The notes beneath the pieces are model-generated. The model was given only the letters and a program-made list of their open reading frames with translations, did no database searches and was not told where the DNA came from. A program made the translations under genes and the position numbers. From the NCBI GenBank assembly GCA_900315105.1, contig OMXX01000040.1, positions 1 through 49,444 on the forward strand: 49,444 nucleotides of DNA, read 5' to 3'. The stretch is from an uncultured Prevotellaceae bacterium. GTDB taxonomy: Bacteria; Bacteroidota; Bacteroidia; Bacteroidales; Bacteroidaceae. Positions within the stretch are counted from its first letter, which is position 1, and every line of letters begins with the position of its first letter. Of the stretch, positions 25,654 through 34,071 are shown piece after piece.

Positions 25654-27453
25654 TTATTTTGCTTTCTGAATCTCATCCATTACACGAAGCCAGTTACCTC
25701 CCCATATCTTCGCTATATCGGTTTCTGAATAGCGACGGCGGAGAAGCTGACGGGTAAACTGCTGGATATCTGAGGCATCACGCATTCCACATACACCACC
25801 ATCACCATCGAAATCTGTGCCGATTCCAACGTGGTCAATGCCCATGATGTCTATTGCATGTTCAAGATGCTTGATTCCATCGAGGATATCAGCTTCGCCT
25901 GTCTTTTGCAAGAAACCGTGGTAGAAGGTGGTATGCACGACACCTCCCTTTGCTGCTATAGCACGTAACTGGTCGTCAGTCAGGTTACGCGGATGGTCAC
26001 AAAGGATGCGGGAGTTTGAATGAGAGCATACGATAGGCTTCTCGCTGATTTCAAGGGCATCATAGAAACTCTTCTCACCTGCATGGCTCATATCTACCAT
26101 GATGCCAAGGCGGTTCATTTCCTTGATTACCTGTTCGCCAAACTCTGAAACGCCATTATGCGTATTGCAGCCACGGGCAGAGTCGCATATATCGTTATCG
26201 CCATTATGGCAAAGAGTCATATATACTATGCCCCTATCCGCAAAATGCCTCAGTTTATCAAGGCTGTGCTCAATGGCAAGACCATTCTCGATTCCGAGCA
26301 TAATGCTCTTCTTGCCCATCTGCTTGTTGGCATAGAGATCTGCGGATGTTCTTGCTATGCCAAGATAGTCAGGTACTCGGGCAACAGTAGATTCTATGAT
26401 GTCAAATATGGAATCTGCGTAGGTGGATGGTGTAATAGACGTTCTTCCCTTTGGGAAGGCTTGGTTAGGCTTTACATTCTCGTAGAACTCTTGCCCTTCC
26501 TTTGGCTGTGGAAGATAAGCCACCATGATAGTTGCATCCTGACGACCGTCCGTCATCTTATGAAGGTCAACAAGGATATGGCTATCCCGCTTTGTGAAGT
26601 CAACACCTTCATGGAAGAACATTGGGGTATCACAATGGGTATCGAGGGTAAGGATGCGAGAATGTAGTTCCCCTACCTTCTTATATTCCTTTGCTGAGTC
26701 AACGAGCCACTTAAACAGAGGAAGACCATCTTCTCCCAACCACTCAGGATGCCATTGCACACCCATTACGTTCTTGTATTCGGTGCTTTCAATAGCCTCT
26801 ATGATGCCATCCTTTGAATGTGCTGTGGCACGGAAAAGAGAACCGGGATTATCAACAGCCTGATGATGGAAAGAGTTGACAAGTAAGGTGTTGGGTGTTG
26901 GGTGTTGGGTGTTTGCGTTTGGGAAATAGATGCCATGAAGCATACTTCCTTCTTCTATAACAACCGAATGAGTAGCTTCTTCTCTATCTGCATCCTGTGA
27001 ATGCTTGATTGTAACTTGTGAACTTATATCCTGTGCAACGTGTCCTCCAAGAGCCATCGCAAGTGTCTGGATGCCTCGGCATATTCCCAACATAGGAATT
27101 TGCTTGTTGTAGGCAAGACGTGTGAGAATCAACTCGGCAGCATCACGTTCCTTGTTTATGTTATGGAGCTTTGGCGAAGGCTCTTCTCCACACCATAGCG
27201 GATTATAGTCGCCACCGCCAGTTAGCAGAATACCATCCACTTTTTCAAGGGTATCGGCAACGATTGCTGTATCGGCAATAGGTGGTATAATAACAGGAAC
27301 GCCACCGGCGTTAATGATCTGCTTGTAATAGCGATCGCGCACCGTGGCGTCTATATCTGAATAGTTAGCCGTTATGCCAATGACAGGACGGTTCTCTGCT
27401 TCTGGAAAGTTCTCGTAAGCAGGGCTTAAAAGTTCATCTAAGGAGAAGCTCAT
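25654..27453 (-). CDS. Fusion of C26 gamma-glutamyl hydrolase domain and M19 dipeptidase
   Basis: 599 residues with two catalytic domains. Residues 20-255 are a class I amidotransferase-like C26 peptidase: nucleophile Cys in MLGICRGIQTLA and His-Glu in GVQWHPEW. Residues 265-599 are a membrane-dipeptidase-type M19 domain: zinc ligands in LTLDTHCDTP, IENGLAIEHS, VDMSHAGEKS, VCSHSNSR and HVGIGTDFDGDGG. No signal peptide is seen. C26 enzymes cleave gamma-glutamyl bonds and M19 enzymes cleave dipeptides such as Cys-Gly, so the fusion could degrade gamma-glutamyl peptides in one protein; that is inference. A heptamer array inside the C26 domain encodes NTQHPTPNT. It lies 31 bases after the Lrp-type gene. 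Confidence 0.88.
   Translation of the reverse strand: MSFSLDELLSPAYENFPEAENRPVIGITANYSDIDATVRDRYYKQIINAGGVPVIIPPIADTAIVADTLEKVDGILLTGGGDYNPLWCGEEPSPKLHNINKERDAAELILTRLAYNKQIPMLGICRGIQTLAMALGGHVAQDISSQVTIKHSQDADREEATHSVVIEEGSMLHGIYFPNANTQHPTPNTLLVNSFHHQAVDNPGSLFRATAHSKDGIIEAIESTEYKNVMGVQWHPEWLGEDGLPLFKWLVDSAKEYKKVGELHSRILTLDTHCDTPMFFHEGVDFTKRDSHILVDLHKMTDGRQDATIMVAYLPQPKEGQEFYENVKPNQAFPKGRTSITPSTYADSIFDIIESTVARVPDYLGIARTSADLYANKQMGKKSIMLGIENGLAIEHSLDKLRHFADRGIVYMTLCHNGDNDICDSARGCNTHNGVSEFGEQVIKEMNRLGIMVDMSHAGEKSFYDALEISEKPIVCSHSNSRILCDHPRNLTDDQLRAIAAKGGVVHTTFYHGFLQKTGEADILDGIKHLEHAIDIMGIDHVGIGTDFDGDGGVCGMRDASDIQQFTRQLLRRRYSETDIAKIWGGNWLRVMDEIQKAK
26887..26914. repeat. GGTGTTG heptamer array inside a coding region
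   Basis: Four units on the plus strand, three identical GGTGTTG and one GGTGTTT. It is within the C26 domain of the peptidase fusion (near residue 185). Since 7 is not a multiple of 3, gain or loss of one unit would shift the frame. Confidence 0.8.
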
Positions 27454-27484
27454 ACTTCGTAATTGTCAGGATGAAGAGAGTGGA

Positions 27485-27949
27485 TTACTCTTCTGCACGA
27501 ACTGGAATCTCACGCTTGATGCTCTGCTCCAATGAGATAAGTGTCTCTGTTGATACAACGCCGTGGATGCATTGCAACTGATTGTTGAGCAAATGCATCA
27601 ACTGCTCGTTGTCACGAACATAGAGCTTTACGAGCATTGTGTAAGGACCAGTAGTGAAGTGGCATTCCACAATCTCTGGGATATTCATAAGCTGCTTGAC
27701 TACATCCTTGTACATAGAGCCGCGCTCAAGTCGGATACCAACATAGGTACAAGTGCTATAACCAAGTGACTTCGGGTTTACATCGAATCCGCTACCAGTT
27801 ATCACACCGTCTTCAATAAGATGTTGTACGCGCTGGTGAATAGCTGCACGTGATACTCCACATTCTGCTGCCACGTCCTTGAAAGGGATACGGGCATTAA
27901 GAGCAAGGATACTCAGGATTTTCTTGTCAAGTTTGTCAATTTTTTCCAT
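27485..27949 (-). CDS. Lrp/AsnC family transcriptional regulator
   Basis: 154 residues. The N-terminal winged helix-turn-helix (LDKKILSILALNARIPFKDV, VSRAAIHQRVQHLIEDGVI) is followed by the RAM ligand-binding domain (VGIRLERGSMYKDVV, HFTTGPYTMLVKL). Lrp-type proteins sense amino acids and control amino acid or peptide metabolism. The two peptidase genes directly downstream on the same strand may be under its control; that is inference. A minus-strand TAATTTTG -7 element lies at 28017-28024. Confidence 0.92.
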   Translation of the reverse strand: MEKIDKLDKKILSILALNARIPFKDVAAECGVSRAAIHQRVQHLIEDGVITGSGFDVNPKSLGYSTCTYVGIRLERGSMYKDVVKQLMNIPEIVECHFTTGPYTMLVKLYVRDNEQLMHLLNNQLQCIHGVVSTETLISLEQSIKREIPVRAEE

Positions 27950-28016
27950 CTCGATTATTGAGTAATAAATTGGTTTTCTTATAATCTATCGTCATTGTTT
28001 GACTCATTATTGTAAG

Positions 28017-28024
28017 CAAAATTA
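28017..28024 (-). promoter_or_regulatory. -7 element of the Lrp-type gene
   Basis: TAATTTTG on the minus strand fits TAnnTTTG. Twenty bases upstream GTTG stands in for the TTTG box. The predicted leader is about 60 bases. Confidence 0.45.
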
Positions 28025-28077
28025 CTCAATAAACCTGAATTATGCAACATTTTGACAGAAAAATTATGAAAAAGTCG

Positions 28078-28512
28078 TTATTTTGCTAACAAATTAACAC
28101 TTTTTGCCATTTCAAGAGCCTTATTTTCGGCAGCTTCCATGATTTCACGCTCTCCAGGTCCCTTGTCGTTGATGCCACAGAGGTGCAGGATACCATGGAT
28201 AATAACTCTGAACAGTTCTTCTTCGTATGTCTTGCCAAAGAGTTCGGCATTACTTTTCACAGTATCAAGACTAATCACGAGGTCACCATTTATGATATCA
28301 TCTTCATCATAATCGAAGGTGATGATATCTGTGTAATAGTCATGGCCAAGATATTCGTTGTTGACTTCAAGAATCTTCTCGTCGTCAACAAACATATAAC
28401 CGACCTCGCCAACCTTGCGGCCATAGGAAGCGGCTACCTGTTTAATCCAAGCAGAAGTATCGCGTTTGCGAATCTTCGGCATCTTTACGTTTTCTGAAGA
28501 ATATGTAATCAT
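28078..28512 (-). CDS. ybeY: Endoribonuclease YbeY (16S rRNA maturation)
   Basis: 144 residues. The metal-binding region reads HGILHLCGINDKGPGE; the usual pattern is H-x3-H-x5-H, and here the third ligand position holds Asp instead of His. YbeY processes rRNA 3' ends and takes part in ribosome quality control. The fold is supported by GYMFVDDEKILEVNNEYLGH and ITFDYDEDDIINGDLVISLD. A heptamer array follows immediately upstream of the start (28519-28546). Confidence 0.9.
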   Translation of the reverse strand: MITYSSENVKMPKIRKRDTSAWIKQVAASYGRKVGEVGYMFVDDEKILEVNNEYLGHDYYTDIITFDYDEDDIINGDLVISLDTVKSNAELFGKTYEEELFRVIIHGILHLCGINDKGPGEREIMEAAENKALEMAKSVNLLAK

Positions 28513-28518
28513 ATTGTT

Positions 28519-28546
28519 AATTACGAATTACAAATTACGAATTATC
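28519..28546. repeat. AATTACG heptamer array upstream of ybeY
   Basis: Four units: AATTACG AATTACA AATTACG AATTATC. It covers most of the ybeY leader. Confidence 0.65.
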
Positions 28547-28571
28547 TGCATTCCTGCTTATTTAGGCAAGG

Positions 28572-28761
28572 ACGGCCTGAAAGGCCAGAAGCTAATAGCC
28601 CAGAGCATCGCTCTGGGTATGTGGTGTGTGAGGCAATCGCCCTGAAAGGGCAAAAGCATTAAGGCGACAGATAAGCTTTTGCCCTTTCAGGGCGAGTTTA
28701 TCCAAATCTTTATCCTCAGGGCGATGCCCTGAGCTTGGTGCTCATTGGCCTTTCAGGCCGT
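28572..28761. repeat. 190-base palindromic element between coaD and ybeY
   Basis: The outer arms (28572-28587 and 28746-28761) match over 16 bases; the inner arms (28637-28657 and 28675-28695) match over 21 bases without error, centred on CCCTGAAAGGG. Two self-contained hairpins also occur, CCCAGAGC-ATC-GCTCTGGG and CTCAGGGC-GAT-GCCCTGAG, at mirror positions. It lies in a co-directional gap (coaD to ybeY, minus strand). Confidence 0.8.
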
Positions 28762-28778
28762 TCTGCGCTTAGTGCTCT

Positions 28779-29270
28779 TCACTTGCGAAACCTAATGCCA
28801 GAGTTCTTATTGCTCTTTGGCAGGAACTGACTAACATCTTTCCCAAACATCTCCAAAGTCCTTATCATACTTGATGAAAGGGCAGAAAGTTCTGGACGAG
28901 AGTAGAAAAGGATTGTATCCAAACCATCGCTGAGCAGTTTGTTGAAGTCTGCCTGATCACGCTCGTATTCAAAGTCCTTGATTGAACGGACACCCTTCAC
29001 GATAGCCACAGCGTTATGTCGCTTGGCAAAATCAACGGTCAGGTCGGAATAAGCCTCCACAACCACACGTGGATCATTCTCATACACCTTCCTTATCTGG
29101 GTTACGCGCGCCTCAATCTCCGGACTCAGGAAACTGTCTTTCGTTTCCTTGTCAGGATTGTAGCCAATGCCGATGACAATCTTATCGAATATCTTCAGGG
29201 CTCGTTCCACTATGTCTGCGTGACCGATAGTGAAGGGATTGAATGTGCCAGTGAAAAGTGCTGTCTTCAT
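28779..29270 (-). CDS. coaD: Pantetheine-phosphate adenylyltransferase
   Basis: 163 residues, normal for CoaD. The nucleotidyltransferase motif is TGTFNPFTIGHADIV at residues 7-21 (T-x-G-H form). Further motifs are IGIGYNPDKE, VVEAYSDLTVDFA, AIVKGVRSIKDFEYE and a C-terminal SALSSSMIRTLEMFGKDV. It transfers AMP to 4'-phosphopantetheine in coenzyme A synthesis. It starts 3 bases after the ruvB stop codon, so the two genes are probably co-translated. Confidence 0.93.
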   Translation of the reverse strand: MKTALFTGTFNPFTIGHADIVERALKIFDKIVIGIGYNPDKETKDSFLSPEIEARVTQIRKVYENDPRVVVEAYSDLTVDFAKRHNAVAIVKGVRSIKDFEYERDQADFNKLLSDGLDTILFYSRPELSALSSSMIRTLEMFGKDVSQFLPKSNKNSGIRFRK

Positions 29271-29273
29271 ATC

Positions 29274-30314
29274 TTAATCAAAGAATGATGGACTTATGAT
29301 GTTACTGTTAGTACGATACATATCCCTGCCAAGATGGTTGTAGGCAAGTTCGGTGACCATACGACCTCTTGACGTTCTCTTGAGGAAACCTTCCATGATG
29401 AGGTAAGGCTCATATACATCCTCTATGGTTCCTGCATCCTCACCAATGGCTGTGGCGATAGTTCCGATACCCACAGGACCGCCTTTGAACTTGTCGATGA
29501 TGGTGGTGAGAATCTTGTTGTCGATATCATCAAGACCATATTCGTCTATGTTGAGGGCTGTCAGAGCCACCTTTGCTATCTTCGTGTCAATATTGCCGTT
29601 GCCTTTCACCTGAGCAAAATCACGCACACGACGGAGAAGACCGTTTGCGATACGAGGCGTTCCTCTTGAACGGCGTGAGATCTCGTCTGCTGCCTCGTCG
29701 TTTATAGGCATTCCAAGTAGTCGGGCAGAGCGTTTTATGATACGTGAAAGGGTATCAGGATCGTAATATTCAAGGTGCATGTTAATGCCGAAACGGGCAC
29801 GCAGAGGAGCTGTCAGCAATCCGCTACGGGTAGTGGCACCGATAAGCGTGAAAGGATTGAGGTCTATCTGGATTGATCGTGCAGATGGACCCTTATCTAT
29901 CATGATATCAATGCGATAGTCTTCCATTGCCGAGTATAGGTATTCCTCAACGACTGGTGAAAGACGATGAATCTCATCAATGAAGAGCACATCGTTGGTT
30001 TCAAGCGATGTGAGGATACCGGCAAGATCGCCCGGCTTATCGAGTACAGGACCGGAAGTGATCTTGAAACCCACGCCGAGTTCGTTGGCAATGATATTGC
30101 TGAGAGTCGTCTTGCCAAGTCCCGGAGGACCGTGGAGTAGGGTGTGGTCGAGAGGTTCTCCACGGAACTTTGCGGCTTCCACAAAGACCTGCAGATTCTC
30201 CACAACACTCTTCTGACCGCTGAAATCCTCGAATTGCAGCGGACGTAATGCTTTCTCAAATTCCTTCTCGGAACTCGATATGCGTTCTTCGTGTATGTTG
30301 AAGTCTTCTGTCAT
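29274..30314 (-). CDS. ruvB: Holliday junction branch migration helicase RuvB
   Basis: 346 residues. The Walker A is [14 protein letters not shown] near residue 60, Walker [11 protein letters not shown], sensor 1 [10 protein letters not shown], and the arginine finger lies in APLRARFGI. The C-terminal winged helix includes [17 protein letters not shown]. RuvB hexamers pump DNA through Holliday junctions with RuvA. No ruvA or ruvC is present in the window. A good promoter precedes it. Confidence 0.96.
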   Translation of the reverse strand: MTEDFNIHEERISSSEKEFEKALRPLQFEDFSGQKSVVENLQVFVEAAKFRGEPLDHTLLHGPPGLGKTTLSNIIANELGVGFKITSGPVLDKPGDLAGILTSLETNDVLFIDEIHRLSPVVEEYLYSAMEDYRIDIMIDKGPSARSIQIDLNPFTLIGATTRSGLLTAPLRARFGINMHLEYYDPDTLSRIIKRSARLLGMPINDEAADEISRRSRGTPRIANGLLRRVRDFAQVKGNGNIDTKIAKVALTALNIDEYGLDDIDNKILTTIIDKFKGGPVGIGTIATAIGEDAGTIEDVYEPYLIMEGFLKRTSRGRMVTELAYNHLGRDMYRTNSNIISPSFFD

Positions 30315-30321
30315 TAGGTGG

Positions 30322-30352
30322 CAAAGTTACTCATTTTTCTTGAATGGGCAAA
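30322..30352 (-). promoter_or_regulatory. Promoter of ruvB-coaD
   Basis: On the minus strand TTTG (30349-30352), a 19-base spacer and TAACTTTG (30322-30329) match the consensus. The start codon is only 7 bases beyond the -7 box, so transcripts would be nearly leaderless. Confidence 0.6.
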
Positions 30353-30438
30353 AAATATAGGCATTTAATTCTTGTTTTTCGTCTATTTGTATTATTTTTG
30401 CGGTGGAAAAGAAATCACTCACCTTAAATCCGGTTTGA

Positions 30439-31710
30439 ATGAACATATCTGAAACAACTATCGATTTTGTTTGCAAGCATGCAAATGATGATGTAAGGAA
30501 ACTCGCGCTCTCGGCAAAGAGAGCGGAGGGACTTGACCTGTCATTTACCCTTGACCAGATTGCCGGCAGACAAAAGGCTCGAACAAAGCTGCCTTCGTGG
30601 TATGCTTTGGCTGCTTTGGGTGAGGGTGTTGATGAGGCTCATTTCCTTGTCTTTCCGCCTCATATCTCTATGGAGCAATGCTCATCTGAGCAAACGGCAA
30701 AGTACAAGAAGCGCATTCTTGACCGCCTTCTCCCCTCTATTCTCGACCATCCTTGGTCGAGAAACGCCCATTTCATCGATATAACCGGCGGCTTTGGTGT
30801 TGATTTCTCTTATATTGCGCAAGGCTTTGCTGAGGCTACCTACGTGGAGCGTCAGGAGCATCTATGTGAGATTGCGAGGCATAACTTCCCATTGCTCGGT
30901 TTGCCTAAAGCGAATGTTGTTTGTAAGGAACTTGATAGTCCTCTTCTGCTCCCAAGTTTGGGAGCAGCCTTACAAGAAACCATTGTTTTCATAGATCCTG
31001 CCCGTCGTGATACTAACGGCAACAGAACGTATGCTATTGGCGATTGTACCCCCAATATCCTCGATTTCATCGGGGAATTGTTGAACAGAACGGCCGTTGT
31101 GATGGTAAAGCTGTCGCCTATGCTTGACTGGCATCAAACTGTTGAGGATATAAATCGTGCCTCTGGTTCGGGAAATGCCGTTAGGGAAGTTCATATCGTA
31201 TCAACTCAGAATGAGTGCAAGGAACTATTGCTTGTGCTTTCTGAGAGATATGAAAGTGCTCTTGAGGTATATTGTGTTAATGATGATGATGTGTTTGTCT
31301 TTACTCCAAGCGAAACCAGAACCAAGACATTAGAAGTAAAGCAGTCAAAAAAACTCTTTGTGCCAAATGCCTCTGTGATGAAAGCCGGATGTTTCCCAGA
31401 AATAGAAGCACGCTTTGGCATAAGGCAGATTGGCAAGAATTCGCATCTCTTTATCGGAGGTGAGGATATTGTAGGCTTCCCCGGTCGTGTGTTTAACATC
31501 CTGACTGTCACGACAATGAACAAGAAGGAACTGAAATCTGCCCTTGCTGGAATTGATAGGGCAAACATTTCTGTCCGCAACTTCCCCCTTTCGCCTGAGC
31601 AGCTTCGTAAACGCCTTAAAATCAAGGATGGTGGTGACATTTATCTCTTCGCCACCACAACAGATGAAGAAGAACACATCATCTATGTTACTGGAAAGGA
31701 TTCCGCGTAG
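30439..31710 (+). CDS. THUMP-like domain SAM-dependent methyltransferase
   Basis: 423 residues. The SAM-binding motif is in DITGGFGVDFSYIAQGF near residue 115, with YVERQEHLCEIARHNF as the second strand and IFIDPARRD as the catalytic-type motif near residue 185. The C-terminal part (NFPLSPEQLRKRLKIKDGGD) is the THUMP-like region. Members are predicted RNA methyltransferases of Bacteroidota; the modified base is unknown. A TATTTTTG -7 element lies at 30393-30400. It is divergent from ruvB. Confidence 0.82.
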   Translation: MNISETTIDFVCKHANDDVRKLALSAKRAEGLDLSFTLDQIAGRQKARTKLPSWYALAALGEGVDEAHFLVFPPHISMEQCSSEQTAKYKKRILDRLLPSILDHPWSRNAHFIDITGGFGVDFSYIAQGFAEATYVERQEHLCEIARHNFPLLGLPKANVVCKELDSPLLLPSLGAALQETIVFIDPARRDTNGNRTYAIGDCTPNILDFIGELLNRTAVVMVKLSPMLDWHQTVEDINRASGSGNAVREVHIVSTQNECKELLLVLSERYESALEVYCVNDDDVFVFTPSETRTKTLEVKQSKKLFVPNASVMKAGCFPEIEARFGIRQIGKNSHLFIGGEDIVGFPGRVFNILTVTTMNKKELKSALAGIDRANISVRNFPLSPEQLRKRLKIKDGGDIYLFATTTDEEEHIIYVTGKDSA

Positions 31711-31871
31711 CGCCTGAGCTTTGCGAAGAAATTCTCCGCTTGTGCGGAGGGATCAGAAAGTAAATTAGGAGAAAATTAAATCAGTAAATTATATTCAGTA
31801 AATTTTTCAGATAAATCAGATAAATCCGTTTCCCTTTATTTTTTTCGAACACAGAAGACACAGAATAAACG

Positions 31872-31994
31872 GACTTGCTATTTGCTTTCGCCTTCTAAAA
31901 AAACAGGGGAAAACCAATAAAAACATATAAAAACAAAATGTTTTCTCATGTTTTCTTTTGTTTTAATTGGTTTTTCTAAATGGCGAAAGCAACT
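31872..31994 (+). repeat. TTGCTTTCGCC palindromic element, copy 1
   Basis: About 120 bases, bounded by TTGCTTTCGCC and GGCGAAAGCAA. It is nearly identical to the inverse of 32337-32458, apart from a patch near its middle. Its own two halves also pair (ACCAATAAAAAC against GTTTTAATTGGT). The gap 31711-32595 holds no gene; it consists of this family, an 11-base array and AT-rich spacer. Confidence 0.8.
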
Positions 31995-32019
31995 TATCCG
32001 CTCTATGTCCAAAGTAATT

Positions 32020-32128
32020 ACCATTAAAATACCATTAAATTACAATTAATTTACCATTAAAATACCATAGTTAATGGTAATATTATGGTATTATTATGGT
32101 AATATAATGGTATTATAATGGTATTATC
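32020..32128. repeat. 11-base-period AT-rich array that inverts at its centre
   Basis: Units ACCATTAAAAT, ACCATTAAATT, ACAATTAATTT, ACCATTAAAAT, ACCAT... run from 32020, then the complementary type ATGGTAATATT, ATGGTATTATT, ATGGTAATATA, ATGGTATTATA, ATGGTATTATC. The period is 11 on both sides. The whole can fold as one long hairpin. It is the same design as 17998-18110 with different sequence. Confidence 0.8.
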
Positions 32129-32238
32129 ATCGGAGGAATAGCGTTGTCAAGAGGGATTTTCAAACGCAGAGACGCAAAGCCGCTGAGTCTTCTTTTACGA
32201 ACACAAAATGCACGAGAGAAACGGAAGTTTTTCGCATA

Positions 32239-32273
32239 AGTTGCTTTCGCCATTTAGAAAAACCAATTAAAAC
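32239..32273 (-). repeat. TTGCTTTCGCC element, partial copy
   Basis: A 35-base end of the element (AGTTGCTTTCGCC through AACCAATTAAAAC) that matches the left end of 32337-32458 and the inverse of the right end of 31872-31994. Confidence 0.75.
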
Positions 32274-32336
32274 CATAGAAAACAAAGTAAAACATTTTTA
32301 TTAATGATTTTCATCCCGATTTTCAGAGAGATAACG

Positions 32337-32458
32337 AGTTGCTTTCGCCCTTTAGAAAAACCAATTAAAACAAAAGAACACAAAATAAAACATTTGTTTT
32401 TATATGTTTTTATTGGTTTTCCCCTGTTTTTTTAGAAGGCGAAAGCAAATAGCAAGTC
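32337..32458 (-). repeat. TTGCTTTCGCC palindromic element, copy 2 (inverted)
   Basis: Full copy in opposite orientation to 31872-31994, differing mainly in a short internal patch. With copy 1 it makes an inverted pair about 340 bases apart, enclosing the 11-base array. Confidence 0.8.
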
Positions 32459-32506
32459 GTCGAGCTGATGGAGAATTAAAGTTAATAAATGTTTTTTGCG
32501 TGAAAA

Positions 32507-32538
32507 TTTGGCGGTATCAGATATTTTATGTATTTTTG
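32507..32538 (+). promoter_or_regulatory. Promoter of the second LRR gene
   Basis: TTTG (32507-32510), a 20-base spacer and TATTTTTG (32531-32538). The leader to the start at 32596 would be about 50 bases. Confidence 0.7.
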
Positions 32539-32595
32539 CAAGCGATTAGTGCGTTGACAACAACAAATCTGTAAACCCCTAAACAACAAACAAAT

Positions 32596-34047
32596 ATGAG
32601 AAAGACTCTACTCCTTCTTTTATTCGCCCTTTTCTCATTCTCTGCAATTCATGCGGAGAAATCTTGGGAGATAGATGGGATAAAATGCAATCTGTCTGAT
32701 GATGGTACGTTGACCATATCAGGAACAGGAGATATGCCTAGTTATGTGGTTGAAGATGATGTTCCTTGGTTTAACGATCGAAGCAAAATCAATAAAGTTG
32801 TGATTGAATATGGCGTAACGAGTATTGGAAGTCGTGTTTTCCATTTATGTTTAAGGCTTACCTCCATCACAATCCCTAACTCCGTGACGAGTATTAGAGA
32901 TTATGCTTTCAAAGATTGTAATATAACATCCATCACAATCCCTAACTCCGTGACGAGTATTGGTGAAAAAGTTTTCATGGATAACCTACGTCTTACCTCT
33001 ATAATTGTAGAAAAAGACAATCCCAAATATGACAGCAGAGACAATTGTAATGCTATAATAGAAACAAAATCCAATACTTTAATTGCAGGATGTAAGAATA
33101 CCGTTATCCCTAGCTCCGTGACGAGTATTGGAGATTATGCTTTCTTTGGTTCTGAACTCACTTCAATCACAATTCCGAACTCCGTGAAGAGTATTGGAGA
33201 TTATGCTTTCGGTGGTTGTTCTGATCTCACTTCTATAACTTTTAAAAGAACTTCTCCTCCTGAATTCGGGAAAGAGGTTTTTTATATAGTCAATACATCT
33301 ATCCCCATATATGTTCCAAGTATCAGCATAGATGCATACAAGGAAGCGTTGAAAGATTTTGGTTTCTCTAATATCCAGGCAAATCCGAAGCAATTATTCC
33401 TGACTGGTAGTGAGTCATATACCCAAAATTCGCAGGTTGATGATATAGATGTTTCCTTTACCCGAAATTTCACTAAATACTGGGAACCTCTATATATTCC
33501 ATTCTCTTTGAAATACGAGGACTGGAAGGATGATTTTGTAAAAATGAAGAATGACGATTCTGTTATTGAGCCTAATACTCCTTATCTCATCAAGGCAAAG
33601 AATTCAGGCAAGAAGACGCTATCCGTAGAAAATACGACTTTATATGAGTCAAAGGCGAACAGTATTGAATGTTCTACTACTACCGAGCAGTTCACCTTTA
33701 TAGGTCTCTACAAGAAACCGTCTTTTAGTTTTTATTCGCAAACGTTTATTAGCAAATATGTTATGGATGAAGGTCTGCTAAGTGAGTTGACTGCCCAAAG
33801 TAACATTGGTCCTTATCGTTGGTACATGACGAGGGAAAACCGTAATTCTGCTTATGGCATAAATAACAATAATACGGCAAAGGAGATCTCTATCAGAGTG
33901 GTTGGTGAAGAGACTACTGGCGTAGCTAACATCCAACTCACATCTCCTAACACCCAGACCTACGACCTTAACGGCAGAAAGGTGAATGAGAATAACCTCA
34001 AGCCGGGAATTTACGTAAAGAATGGAAAGAAGTTTGTGGTGAAGTAA
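32596..34047 (+). CDS. BspA-type leucine-rich repeat protein
   Basis: 483 residues. Signal peptide MRKTLLLLLFALFSFSAIHA, then a short beta region and LRR_5 units at about 60-215 (LTSITIPNSVTSIRDYAF and similar). The centre, 250-440, has no repeats and is not recognised. The C-terminal 30 residues (YDLNGRKVNENNLKPGIYV, then NGKKFVVK) form a sorting-tail-like end shared with the other LRR protein. At DNA level the LRR units are almost copies (the string around CCGTGACGAGTATTGG recurs), which favours repeat-number change. The gene is enclosed by repeat-filled gaps of about 880 and 670 bases. Confidence 0.85.
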   Translation: MRKTLLLLLFALFSFSAIHAEKSWEIDGIKCNLSDDGTLTISGTGDMPSYVVEDDVPWFNDRSKINKVVIEYGVTSIGSRVFHLCLRLTSITIPNSVTSIRDYAFKDCNITSITIPNSVTSIGEKVFMDNLRLTSIIVEKDNPKYDSRDNCNAIIETKSNTLIAGCKNTVIPSSVTSIGDYAFFGSELTSITIPNSVKSIGDYAFGGCSDLTSITFKRTSPPEFGKEVFYIVNTSIPIYVPSISIDAYKEALKDFGFSNIQANPKQLFLTGSESYTQNSQVDDIDVSFTRNFTKYWEPLYIPFSLKYEDWKDDFVKMKNDDSVIEPNTPYLIKAKNSGKKTLSVENTTLYESKANSIECSTTTEQFTFIGLYKKPSFSFYSQTFISKYVMDEGLLSELTAQSNIGPYRWYMTRENRNSAYGINNNNTAKEISIRVVGEETTGVANIQLTSPNTQTYDLNGRKVNENNLKPGIYVKNGKKFVVK

Positions 34048-34071
34048 ATTAACGCAACTCCGTTGCTGAAT

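Noticed and set aside
31872..32458. CRISPR-like array
   Set aside because: The copies are in opposite orientations, of unequal spacing, and each is a palindrome; no direct repeats with unique spacers and no cas genes.
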